Source: Membranipora membranacea
Taxonomy: Eukaryota > Bryozoa > Gymnolaemata > Cheilostomatida > Membraniporidae
DNA: 60,000 bases
Reading direction: 5' to 3'
NCBI GenBank assembly: GCA_914767715.1
Contig: OU612072.1
Span: 5,768,001-5,828,000, forward strand
Position numbers and translations under genes: made by a program. Numbering within the stretch: the first letter of the stretch is position 1; each line of letters opens with the position of its first letter. This document shows positions 12,621-24,453 of this stretch, piece after piece. The notes beneath the pieces are model-generated. The model saw only the letters and a list, made by a program, of their open reading frames with translations, was not told where the DNA came from and searched no databases.

Positions 12621-13379
12621 TTTGAGAAAAGTGCCTCTGAAATGGTTCAATACAGCTGTGTCTAAGGGCCCCACAGACAATGCAAATGTTGAACCACTGT
12701 TATAAGGTTAGACCAATATTGTTTCCAGGTAAAAGCAGGGAAGTGTAGATACTTCTCGGGTAGTAGGGTAACACTCTCTACACAATCTAACAAGGCGATA
12801 GTGTACAAGATGCTAAAGTTGCTTCGCCTGGGGACAGTAACAAGCATCAAAAATGAGGCAAAATTTGAAAATCATATGCTTGTTGGAACAGAACGGTTGC
12901 AATACCTGGCCGTTCTGCTTGCTGATAATACAATGTCCAACTTTCTCATAACATTGGTTTAAAACATGGAATGAATCCTTGCTTACAGTAGCTTCAATAG
13001 CACAAATAAAAATGGCACGTTCATATAGGTGTAAAGGTGTTGACCTTTCTGTATCAGTTATAGAATAAAACCATAGCTCTGGGTAATACAATTAAACCGG
13101 CAAAATAAGCATTTGAATAAAATAAATACGTTGAGTAAAGGACAATCAAATGATTTAAACTGATGATTGAATCTGGATAATATAAGTTGGTCAGACTGCT
13201 GCTACCAGACACTATGGGTCCCACAGCATTGCATCATTCCATGAATGTTTGTATATTCAAAATTTGCCATAGCTGAATAGAGATCAGAAAACTTTGTAAG
13301 GGTTTTAAGGATGTGAAGCTTCACCAACATCAAATAAGTGATGGTCGGATAGAATTTTTATTTTTTATATGCTGTTTGC
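12621..13379. other. gene-free stretch
   Basis: Nothing recognisable. It lies between two retroelement remnants on opposite strands. Confidence 0.5.
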
Positions 13380-14221
13380 TTAGCCCACGGCCTGTCAGTT
13401 GACATCAATGACAGGACCGAGTGTAATGTTCAGCTACTATTTCTGTGCTTGGCCACCAGACTTTAGATCTTTGGTTTTGTTTGGTATCCTCTATCCCCAG
13501 ATGACCCTCATGGTAGTTCTATCACTTCTCAAACATTTTGGAATCACTATGTGACTCCCTCTTAGCAATACGTTACCTACCCAGCATAAATCATCAGCAA
13601 CAGCTCGATACATCTTATGACCAGCAAATTCAGACCAGGCACCAGACATCTGCGAACCTCAAGTCACTCAGAATATACATTAGAGTCTCCCTCATTTTGT
13701 TTGGTTGTGAGAGCAGGAGGAGCTGACTCCAAAGCAACATGCCTAAGGAAAGCCATGTCCACTTACTGAGTTTGGATGGAATGGCAGAACCATCAGTTTT
13801 GTTCAAACGAGACAACGGATAAGCTGTATTGTTTATACCAGGATTGCGAACAACACAGAACTCGAATGGCTGAAGCCTTAAAAACCCATCTTTCGATATG
13901 ACCCATTTTACGCTTAGATTAATTATTTTTACCCTTATAGATAGTCAGCAATGGGTGGTGATCAGTAACAAGGTCAAATTCTAGCGCCTCTCAACATCAG
14001 ATAATGTACGATTGGCATAGGAAATAATACGGCTATCACCATTTTGTATAAGAATCGGAACAACACCAAGCGGCCTATAGGACTAGCATCAGCGATAACT
14101 TGATTTGACTTCACTTTCTTGAAATTCTTACATTTGTCATGTGTGAGCTTTCTTAGTGGTTCAGATATTTCAGTGAGACTTGGTATGAATTTGCAGGGAT
14201 ATGTGACAACCAGGAAACTCC

Positions 14222-15066
14222 TTACTTCTTCAGCTTTAGCTGGTTGGCAGGCATTCTGTATAGCCTCAACTTTACCAGCTCCAGGATCAATACCATTAGC
14301 AGAGAGCTTGTATCCAATAAGCTCGCTATCTGGTAGAGCGAGCTTGCACTTCTCACGTTGAGTGTTAGGCCGGCATCCCGTGGACGTTCGAAAACCATTC
14401 TCGGTCTGGAATCATGGTGGGCTCTGTCATCACCATGAACAATAATATCATGAATCATGTTGGCTACGCCTGGTATTCCTTGAATGATTCTCCGAATCTC
14501 ATGTTGGTACACTTCAACAGCAGCATTCACGCCAAATATCAATCTCTTATATCAGAAGAGACCAATGTGTTTAGAGAACGTGGTGATATTACGTGACTTC
14601 TCATCTAGCATGATTTGATGATCCCAACTTCAGATCTGATTCGCTAAAGACTTTAGATTGATTCATGTCAAGCAGCATTTCTTCCATGGTTGGCATAGGT
14701 ATAGGTATTTCATGCTTCACAGATTTGTTAGCTTCTCTCATATCAATAGTGAGGCGTATTTCTCCATTTTGGTTTTGGTTTGATATGAGCAGGACTCACC
14801 CAATCTGAGGTCTTCTTGACTTGTTCAATGTCATCTAAATCAATCAGGATTTTAGACTCAATCTCCCTATGTAAACCAAACAGAATCCTACGATGTGGCT
14901 GTGCGACATTTTTAACACCAGGATCAACCTTTAACAGAACTTTACGATGCTTCAACAAACCTAGCTCAGAAAACAGACCACTAAATTCACTACAGAGAGA
15001 ATTGACATCAGGAATTGGAGCAACACAATTACAGAAAATAGGCTGATCAGTTTTGATAACTAGCAC
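14222..15066 (-). pseudogene. Ty3/gypsy reverse transcriptase fragment
   Basis: The first part (15066-14743) contains the pre-RT linker and SDWVSPAHI, the start of the RT fold. The second (14542-14222) contains YQHEIRRIIQGIPGVANMI followed by HDIIVHGDD. In active elements the catalytic pair there is D-D; here one position reads H, so the active site is damaged. Frame breaks separate the two parts. Confidence 0.8.
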
Positions 15067-15481
15067 ACCTAGACCAACAGAATCATCATAAAAGAGCAGA
15101 TTATCAGCAATGGAATCAACTAATGTTAACTCCGAGTGCAGAACATTTCAACCAAATTCTAGTTTTGCTTCCAAAGTACCTGATACATTTGAGGCATAAC
15201 TATAAATTGAATTGTCTACATATTCTTTCCATTAGTGAACTGAACTTTGAATTTTTCATGGCTGCCAAGGTATCTTTCCCAATCATATTACTTTTGCTAC
15301 CCGAGTCAATGAGTATGTTTGTTTTACACCCCCCTACCGAAATTATTGGTTCTGGTATCTCACTGACTTTCTGTTGACAGTGAAAACATGTTCAGAATTT
15401 TAGGCACCTGATGTGTCATCAGAGTTGTAATTGTTTTGGTTGATTTGGTTTACCTGTTTAGGCTGAAATCTACTTTTGCTC

Positions 15482-15787
15482 CTAGCCACACCTGACCTGA
15501 CATTTTTTCTCATAATGCTCCATCTTGCCGCATTTACGGCATTCTTTACCTTTGGCTGGACATTTAGGATTTGAACCGTAGTGCTCAGTAGAACCACAAC
15601 GGTAGCATTTCATGTGTTTTGGTTTTTGACCATAAGATTTGTTAGGCCTACTACCATTGCCAACTTTGTTTACAGAGCTAAAACTGATCCTGTTTGGGGT
15701 GACTGTAAAATATCTGTTGAGAGCAGTAATGGCAGCGTCATAATTATCATCATTGCCTTTGTCTGGTAAATTCAACAAAAGGTTCAA
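15482..15787 (-). pseudogene. Ty3/gypsy gag fragment with two zinc knuckles
   Basis: The open stretch carries two adjacent CCHC-type motifs: CYRCGSTEHYGSNPKC, then CRKCGKMEHYEKKC. Paired zinc knuckles mark the nucleocapsid end of gag. The frame shifts just downstream into a short basic stretch, and the fragment is part of the element at 13380-16000. Confidence 0.85.
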
Positions 15788-16000
15788 ATGCCTCTACCCA
15801 AGCCCTCCAGATTAATGAAACAGTGGCAGCATCTCCATCAGGATTGAATTTTTCAGGACCCCTAGCATCTATGATACAAGGTACAATGAATCTATTTTAC
15901 AGAGTAAGCTTTCTAATCACAGGTTTCAACAGTCTTCAAATCCTAGCAATGGCTTCTCATATTAAAATCTCAAGCCTTAATCAATCCACAAATCTTACAA

Positions 16001-17113
16001 AGCATGCATGACGACTCACTATCTCCACTAGCTTGTTATAGAATTGATACCTTTGCTTAATCCTACCTATCTCCTAGCATAGCAATGCATAGGGCTTCAC
16101 TATAGCAGCAACATCAAACTTGAATCTACGCTAGTAGGGAGATTAAAATTTCAGGCTGTGCGCCAGACAGGATATTTCCAAGACAATTTACAAGCAAGAA
16201 GGTTTACTTGCCTTTTATCCTTCTTCTTGTGTTCCATCTTCGTCGCTAGTTTGTTATCTTGGTGTGTTATTTATGATGGAACTTGTATATGCTCAATTGA
16301 ACCGATATTGGTTGGGTTTCAGAGAGCCATTATATTCTTGCTTTTACTCCTAACGGGATACAGCATAAACACTGTGCCTACATTATGTTGTTGTGAATAA
16401 CATAAGGAGTTGTCTGGTCATTGACTATTGTTTAGACAACTCTATAATACAACAATCTTAACTCAGTTTTGCATAAATTCTAGTACAACCCCCTAAAAAT
16501 GGTAAAATTGACACAAACTCTTTAACTAAGGTCATGCCTCACCAAAGTTATTCTTGAGGGTTCTCAATCTACAAGATTGAAGATGTCTTCACATAAAAAA
16601 ATTTACAACTTGGCGCTGTGACATAGTACCATAACGCAACATTGAATTTCAGCAACAAACCAAAACCTGTTGTAATATTTGTTATTCTCCAAAAATATAC
16701 ATTTATATCATGCAGTCATAACAACAAGATAGTCACATGTGGTTTTTCTTGAAAAAATGTGACATTCAATTTTACATACTGATAGCTAAGGCATCAGGGT
16801 TGACAGTGCTTCAAAGAAGGCGAGCTGTTTCAATTGTTAGCGTTCGTCGACAAATTATATGCAAATAAAATTAGTTAGAAAAATTGAGAGTCTGAAAACC
16901 ACTAAGCGAAGAACGACTACAATAAGAATGAAAAATCAAAACCATGGGGCCAATAGTTCTCAATTTAGTATCCTAAGAGAGGCATGACCTAATTCATCGA
17001 TATCACATTTTCCGAAGACAGTCTGATGACTCTTTGGTCAGGACAGTAAGTATTAATAAAGTATTTACTGTATTGATAGAACTCTAATAACATTATACAA
17101 AAATGCATATTCT
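16001..17113. other. gene-free stretch
   Basis: No gene is supported. The right part is the 3' flank of gene 1. I see no clear AATAAA on the minus strand just past its stop. Confidence 0.5.
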
Positions 17114-20100
17114 CTACTGAATATCACTAACATTTTCATAGTTCCTTTTTAGGCCTACATTAGCATAAGTAGAGCTATCACCTTGTGATGATGAGGTGAC
17201 ACTCCTAAGCTGTTGATTATCTCTGCAGTATGTTTCTGCATACACATGATCATCTCCTACTCTAGCACTGCTAAGCACCTCATACTGTGAGGATAAGATA
17301 GCATACTGGTGATCTTCAGTGCCACAGAGCAAGTTACCGGGTATGGTCTGATAGTTCAAAGATGACTCTGGCCTGCCAGCCAGAGGGTAAAGGTATGTCT
17401 CATCATACACTCTTTGCTCTAATAAAATGGAAGTGAAATAGTCAACAGCACATTCGTCCATATGGAAATACAGACTTAGAAGTCTAATGGATGTAGAGGT
17501 ATGCTGTCAGTCATCAAATATCTCTTTTCAATTTTCAATTTTCACTTTGGCTACAATCATAATGCATGTATGTAATATGTACCATTATTGCTACTCAGCG
17601 CCCCTCTTGGTGCAAATGACAATAAGCTTACATTAACAATTACGATCAACTCATCTATTCAGCACACTCTTGTTCATCAGGGTGGGCAAGCTGGGTTTTT
17701 GTCCGGAGAGCTTACCTCCTCTAGCAGCATGTGTAGTGACCGGGATTCAAACATACAACTCCCAGAATAAGAAACTCAAATCCCAATGGCTACACCAGCC
17801 TGCCTGCCTACAATATGTTAGATATATCTATATTACTCACCATTGGAATGGCTTGGGGTTTTCGTATGGGAACTTGTTGTTGACCCAACACACTCTTCCC
17901 TGTAATCAATATAACATCTGTTTATTAAGTTCCATTTAACAACATGTTAAATGATAAGTTGGCCTGTCTGGAACAAAAAGTCGTAAGCAATAGCTCAATA
18001 CTAAATCAACCCTATAAATCTACGATGAGAGTGTCTCCCAATAGTAATGTATGTAGAAGGATCAATTTTTTGACTACTCATATATCCAGCTACATACAAT
18101 CGTTTGAGGGACCAGCAACATTATACCTCTCATCCTGTATCTAATTAATTGACTTTTCTGCCCTTTTTTTGTCACATCTTGGAAGATTTAGGAATATTGT
18201 ATTGTGTTACTCTTTCAACAGTGCCATATCCCGTTCTCATACATTTCAAACATGACAGCTTGCAAAAGTATACCTTGATTATATACCAAATATTTTCAAA
18301 TATCTGATAGCTGCAATTTCAGTTCATTTTTATGCCCAATTTTTGCAGATACAAAACGCAAGAATTACTATTTTCACATTATATTTTTGTACTCACCTGT
18401 TCTTCCTGAGTCTGAAGAATATCACAATAGCAACTGCAAACCCAGCTACCACCACTGAGCTAACTGCTATACCAACTATTGCTCCTGACATCAGGCTTTG
18501 TCGAGTTGGCGCTTCTGTTACTTCAGGTGATTTTGTTATATCTTCAAGTATGAAATTTGATTCACTAAACACCTATAGTTCCTGTGCTATTTTACACAAT
18601 AAGGCATATAAGGCCAGTTACCCTTACACATACTGCGCTGTGTTGCATGCCTAGCAATAGTGGAAGGGACTGCACTTCATGATTTGAGTGCAGGACTGTG
18701 AGAAGTGAAAAGCGGGTTTGTTAGTTAGTGCAATCTACCCATTCTTATCTGGGGATTGCAAGATGGTAATGGCTGGTTGACATTGTCCCAGATGACACTA
18801 GGATGCCATCCCAGATGCTTATCAGTCAGTCACATTATGACATTCATCCCAGATAGCCATCCCAGATAGCCATCCCAATCAATGTGAACGTTTGTAAGCG
18901 TCAAACTTTCCCGATGCTATCTCAGACGGACCCAGACAGTCTGGGATTGTGGCATTTTCTAGTTCACATTGACTGGGATGGCTATCTGGGATGGCTATCT
19001 GGGATGAATGTTATAATGTGACTGACTGATAAGCATCTGGGATGGCATCCTAGTGTCATCTGGGACAATCTGAACCAAGCATTAGATGGCATGATCGATT
19101 AGCGCCCTAGCTAATCACTGACAGGTTATGAATGAATGAAACAAATTGTCCTCAATTATTTCTTAATCAACAAGTCTTTAATCTATTGAGTACCTCTCAT
19201 GGTAAATTTTCAACTCAAAATAAAGTGCCCAGATGAATAAAATGCTGTTATTTTTTGGAGAGGCTGCAGTTAGAATAATGTTTGAATTAATTCCAGTGAT
19301 TCGACTAATCATTGGGCGAAAACCTGATGACTTCTTGGAAGGTAACGAAACCAAATGTAGTTGGAAGGCTTACTAAAATTTACTCACCAGCACCTGTGTT
19401 TTGCAGAGTGGTTGCACTCAAAGTTTGGTTGGCTAAAACATAACTGTAAGTTGAAAGCTCAACCTCATAAAAGTATTGAGTTGATGGTGTCAGATTTCCC
19501 TGTAAGAAGACTACATCCGCTGTGTTGCTTGTAATGTTTCTGCTTTGAATTTCATTCTTCATTCCTGAGTACATTTGGTATATTGCTATCCTGGAAATAT
19601 TATGTGATAAGATATATCTATTTGTTTCTTGCTACATAAGTCACATAGGCTGATTTCTTTATAGATCAAAATGAGATAAGTAGTATTTGTTAGCTTATAT
19701 GAGTCTAAGCATCCTGATCAAGATAATAATATTCTTGTAGAAACAATTTATTAATATCTAAAAAATCGACTAGCTTGGAGAACCCAGTCCATAAGGTGAG
19801 GAAGGAGTTTAACACAGGGAGAGCAACCACTTTTACTATATCTGGGATGTGCAGCAATGACAATATGATCTAACTAATTAGTACTATACAGGTGACAAAA
19901 AGACTGATACAGTTTATACTTGTAAGAGGAATACACTCTAGTAAAATCCTTCACAGCCTGACCTTGAATTCTCAAAAATTGATGTGTTGAAACTTGATAG
20001 AGAAATTCTTAGAGTCATTTCATGTAGAGAAATATCCTCAATCTTTCCCTGGAGTTTGATTGCACTAACATCTGAGAGAAATATTACAAGAATATCAGGT

Positions 20101-21391
20101 CATAGCTCTTACTGGCAAACCAGACCAAAAAAAGAAGTAAAGGGAAACAATACGTGCATAGTTTAAAATTCCGGTTGTAGAAGTAAAGGTTGTTATACTT
20201 ATGAATTAAAAACTTGATATAAACGAGCACATGGTTCGCTCTATAGGGCAAGCTACGATTGCCCCTTTAAAATTTATATTCTTGAAAATACCCCTTTGCA
20301 TGTTTCATTGCGCAGTGCCGATAGTGTCGCATAGACAATGCTTATTCACAAACCCTTTGCTAGGAAATTTATACAACTCACCTTCTAGACTAAATCCTTC
20401 AACAGTGACCTCTCTCAGTGTTACTGTATTGTTAGTGGGATTAAACATAGCGATGTGTCGAGCACTCTCAGGGGCTGAAAACTCAGCTTCAGTGAAATCA
20501 CCTGCAGGCATCTGGACAGTGTAGATGTGCCGCCAATAGTTTTCAGATTTGTTTGGATCTGATGGATCAAAATCACCGCTGGAGCTTGACAAAATCAAGA
20601 CATTGTCGAGTCGAAAATCTACAAATGTGATAGAAATGTTTATATGTTGTGTCTGTACAAGGTTGACGGCATATAGTGGGAAATTTAACAACTCCTAACA
20701 CAAGTTTCAATACAGTCAAAAACAAACTCTCGTGTGTTCATGCCTTAGCGATGCATCTTTAACTGTACATCATGAGCAGATAATGAGTGATGTATAAGAT
20801 TCATTCTTCTCTTGACATATCTCACTATCACTCACTCCAAGGACCACCACGATTACAAATAGTCATCCTATAAATGCAGTAGATTCTGCCCAAATCAACT
20901 CTCCACCAGCTGTTGGCAACTGCTTTTGTATGAGAATAGAGTCCATCTCCTTTGTTAATATTGGTACATTGGTCTGATGTAGGCACTCCATCCACAGCTA
21001 TTGAAGCATTTCTCAGGCCTGTCATACCAGGTACATTGTCTGGTCTGTTATATGTAGTTGACTGTACTACATGTTTCCCTAACGCAACATTGAGACCGGC
21101 ATCACTGTGACCTGTAAGTAAACTTGTTTGATGTCACAGTGAAGCTAAAGGTTTCAGGCATTTCAGAGCAATTTCGTCTTATCATATACCCTGCCAATAT
21201 AAATGTTTATTGGTGACATGCGCAATGATATGATGTGTCATCAACTTTCTGATATTGGCTACCCTAGCATCCGAGCTTATAGATGACATTGCTACCCATG
21301 TAATGAGAACTTTACTACTGATATCCCTCAACAAACAATCTATCTTACCAGTAAAAGTGCTGAAGATGAACATCACTAGTAACATCATCAT
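17114..21391 (-). CDS. F5/8C-FN3 single-pass receptor with tyrosine-motif tail (gene 1)
   Basis: Eight exons (21349-21391, 20836-21111, 20382-20618, 19963-20071, 19388-19590, 18397-18541, 17841-17899, 17114-17418) join in frame to 458 residues with GT-AG introns throughout. MMMLLVMFIFSTFT is the signal peptide. Exons 2 and 3 (residues about 15-185) are an F5/8C domain: SWWRVDLG, MTICNRGG, ARHIAMFN, VTLREVTVEGF. Exons 4 and 5 (about 186-289) form an FN3-like domain. A membrane span lies at about 309-332, followed by basic RLRKNR. The tail (about 358-458) has ten tyrosines and no enzyme domain. LNYQTI, SQYEVL and STYANV fit the ITIM pattern, and YANV and YENV fit the YxN pattern bound by Grb2-type SH2 domains. 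The first of three ATGs in a row was taken as start. It is more diverged than genes 2 and 3. A role as an inhibitory or docking receptor is inference. Confidence 0.87.
18769..19082. mobile_element. foldback element flanked by TA, in gene 1 intron 5
   Basis: This 314 bp segment is almost wholly an inverted repeat. The left arm starts ATGGCTGGTTGACATTGTCC and the right arm ends as its near complement (GGACAATCTGAACCAAGCAT). TA dinucleotides at 18767-18768 and 19083-19084 could be the target duplication, as for Tc1/mariner-type elements. Each arm carries a short internal repeat (cagatagccatccc). No ORF is present, so it is non-autonomous. Confidence 0.85.
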
Positions 21392-24300
21392 GTTGTCTCT
21401 ATGGACTAGCACCTGTTCAGAGTCTGCTTGATAGTTCTAATTTGCTGTCCTCTAGTCAAATACTGAATCGTCTCCAAAGTTCAAAGCGCTTCAGTATTGA
21501 CCATTTACTTACCCTATAACAAACAGATCCAAAATCCCTTTGGTCATGCTGAGTATGTAAGAATCCCCATATTTGCCAAACATCCTTATTTGTCAGAAGG
21601 AAATTATTATAATTATAATTAGTTTCTCAATAAAACTCATGACCGTGTGTGGGATATTGACTGAACATGGATAATTCAAGAATAATCATGATTGTATACA
21701 GATGATACAGACATAATGAAATATCACTGTGCTTCCCAGAGTTCCGTTTAGACTAGAGCTCAAAACCATAGGCAGATCCTTTCATCACCCATGTAGATCG
21801 ATGCCAGTGATCGTAAATAAAACATCCTCAGTTTCTGACTTCGCTTAGCATATGTAGGAAAATTTAATTTTGGCTCCAACACAAGCCACATGGAGTTTTG
21901 TGGATAGAAGGAGGATGTACAGACAATCTGATTCAACTTTGAACCTGAAATTACCCTATTGCCGCTGACTGATTTTTAAGGAACATAGTTTAGAGTTTTC
22001 TGTTAATAGTTTGTAGATATTAGGTAAAAGCACGAATTGCTCCACGGTAAGAAATTTGATCATTAATAATCAATGTAAAATTTTGTACACAGTAGCTCTC
22101 AACTGTGTATTTATTTTTACATGTATTATGAATCAATTTTTTTTCCACAGCTCATGTCCGCTCTTGCCGAATAACTGTGCAAATAAATGTAATAAAGATT
22201 GTACTATATTTATTAATGAGAGTTGTCAAAATTTCTCGTATTCAATTGCTCAGCCTATCATGGTACACGAATAGTGAGCCTCTTAAGGATAAACCAACTA
22301 TTGTAAGCCCCCCATCATCTCTACAATTTGCCTTTGTATCCAATGACATCTTCTTGGTATGCTTGCTAAGCATTCAATAGCAATAGACCCTCCTCAAAGC
22401 AAAAAACGACCATGTTCCAAAGAGTATGCAATTTATCTCAATTCATTTCTAATTGCCTTGCAAAGTGAAGAAAATTATAGCAATGAAAGGACATTTAATA
22501 TAAAGTCGTCACCATAGTTGGATTGTCCATCAAAATACAGGTACGAAGGAATATATGATTATATCAACTCAAGAGAGAGGCAAAAACATTTAGCTCTGTT
22601 TAACTGTTTCGACTGCAACCCTTTTCAACACAACGTATATACATGACAGTAGTTGTAGCTAAAGGGACACCTTGAGAGTGTACGAATATGTTTTAACGAG
22701 CAGACATACCTTTTGTAGAGAACGGTACATGCAAGTGCATAGATTATTAAATACATCCAGCGGTGCTTGCAAGAGGTCTAAACATTCCATGAAGAGAGGC
22801 TTTGCAAATTGGAATTGAACCAGCATTTTCTCTAGTCAAGATTGCTTGGCAGCGTAAAGCATATGAGTGGTCTGGAATCACCATTAACCTTTCTAAGAAG
22901 TTTGGGATAAACCTAAAGATATTAGAAATTGAGTTGTATGATAGGGAAAAAAGGAAGATCGCTGAATGCGTTCATATCATTAATTTGAGCTCTTTATACT
23001 TTAATGGGTAAACAAAGTAATCTCCTTTAAAATCTCACGAAAATAAGATGTATAAATCGATAAAGAATATATTTAGACCAAACATAATTTCCCAACTCTT
23101 TACTTATTATTCTTATTGATACGTTTTGACAAAAATGATTGTGAGCTGACTCATTACACCAAGTGTAGTTCTAAGCTTTTAATGCAAAGATAGGTACCCC
23201 CCCCCCCCCCCGCCTCAACTTAGTTTATATTTGCTTGTTACGCTCTATATCCTTAATTGATGGAATTCAAGCTACTCATCATATTGAAGAGGCAGTGGGG
23301 ATCTTTTTACTGCCTGATAGATGCGCAAATATGATATTTTTGATCCCATTCTGCAAGGACCTGGCTTTGATTAATGGGTTGCTAATACCCAATGAAAGAT
23401 AAATGCCTGCGCCAGGGATAGATCTCTGACCTCACAGATCACAAGTTCGGACGTTTGACCTTTTTAGACTACTTCTGACACCCCTTATAATTGATAGGAA
23501 ATATCAGTCAAAATCAGCCGGAAGGAGTCTTTTTATCAATTCTGACCCGCTGATTACGTTAAGGAACATCAAAACACGACTTGGGTAAGCCCATGCATTG
23601 GTCTCATGATTGTCCTCATTGTCCTCATATTGACCTTTTTAGACTACTTCTGACACCCCTTATAATTGATAAGAAATATCAGTCAAAATCAGCCTGGAAG
23701 GAGTCTTATTATCAATTCTGACCCGCTGATTACGTTAAGGAACATCAAAACACGACTTGGGTAAGCCCATGCATTGGTCTCATGATTGTCCTCATATTGA
23801 CTTCTGCAGTGCGAAACATGCATATACAGATGTTGCTGCTAGGATACCATTCATTTGCACAAAATGCTTCTCTGGACATACATTGAATGGTGGAAATCAA
23901 TCAAAGATCAGCAAATAGTCATATTAATCTTATTTTATTGTACCATAAGCCTGAATTACAAAACTTGAGTATTTCTGTGAGAAAAATAATAAAGTGCAGT
24001 TGAATGATAAAATCTTCACAGTAAAAGACTCCAATATAAGATAAATTCCAAGCATTTTGGGTTCGTTCATAGAAGTATAATATTACTCACAGATGGTTGA
24101 GTAGGATTGTCTATGTTTACGTCTCTCACATTTTAAGCACCATCGATGCATATGTTCATGTACGACAATAACATGTCAAGATTATTTGGTTCAGGTACAA
24201 AGTGGGGCAAATGAGCCTTTACACAAAAAATAATCATGTCATATATTGTTCCAAATTAGGATGAATATCAAGCAGAAGTTTTTAACGAAACGCCATAACT

Positions 24301-24453
24301 ATAACTGGTACAAAAGAAAACTAAATATACCATAATTAATAATTTCTCCCACTAGCATCTGGCTGTTGTATGTAGGGGAAATCTTCTTAACTGCTTCGAA
24401 TTTTTCATTGCGTCAAAGATATAGTTTGCTCCTCTTTGTCATCGGTGCATTAG
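21392..24453. other. intergenic region between genes 1 and 2
   Basis: No gene is supported. It holds a poly-C run (23197-23211), a 175-bp tandem duplication (23456-23805) and a possible polyadenylation signal for gene 2 (minus-strand AATAAA at 23934-23939, about 515 nt past its stop). Confidence 0.5.
23456..23805. repeat. tandem duplication, unit about 175 bp
   Basis: Two nearly identical units lie head to tail, beginning at 23456 and 23631. Each runs from tgacctttttagactacttc to gtctcatgattgtcctcat. Only a few bases differ, so the duplication is recent. It has no coding potential. Confidence 0.9.

Larger units (their letters stand above)
13380..16000 (-). mobile_element. decayed Ty3/gypsy-type LTR retroelement
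   Basis: On the minus strand, gag zinc knuckles (15.8-15.5 kb), a protease-like stretch (15.4-15.1 kb), reverse transcriptase (15.07-14.2 kb) and the integrase zinc region (about 13.5 kb, HEGHLGIEDTK then VWWP) follow in Ty3/gypsy order. Many stops and frameshifts interrupt the chain. LTRs were not found, so the true limits are unknown. Confidence 0.82.

Noticed and set aside
17114-17418. A classical ITAM in the gene 1 tail (YAILSSQYEVL)
   Set aside because: Two YxxL units are present but only three residues separate them. Known ITAMs need about six to twelve, so single-motif docking is the safer reading.
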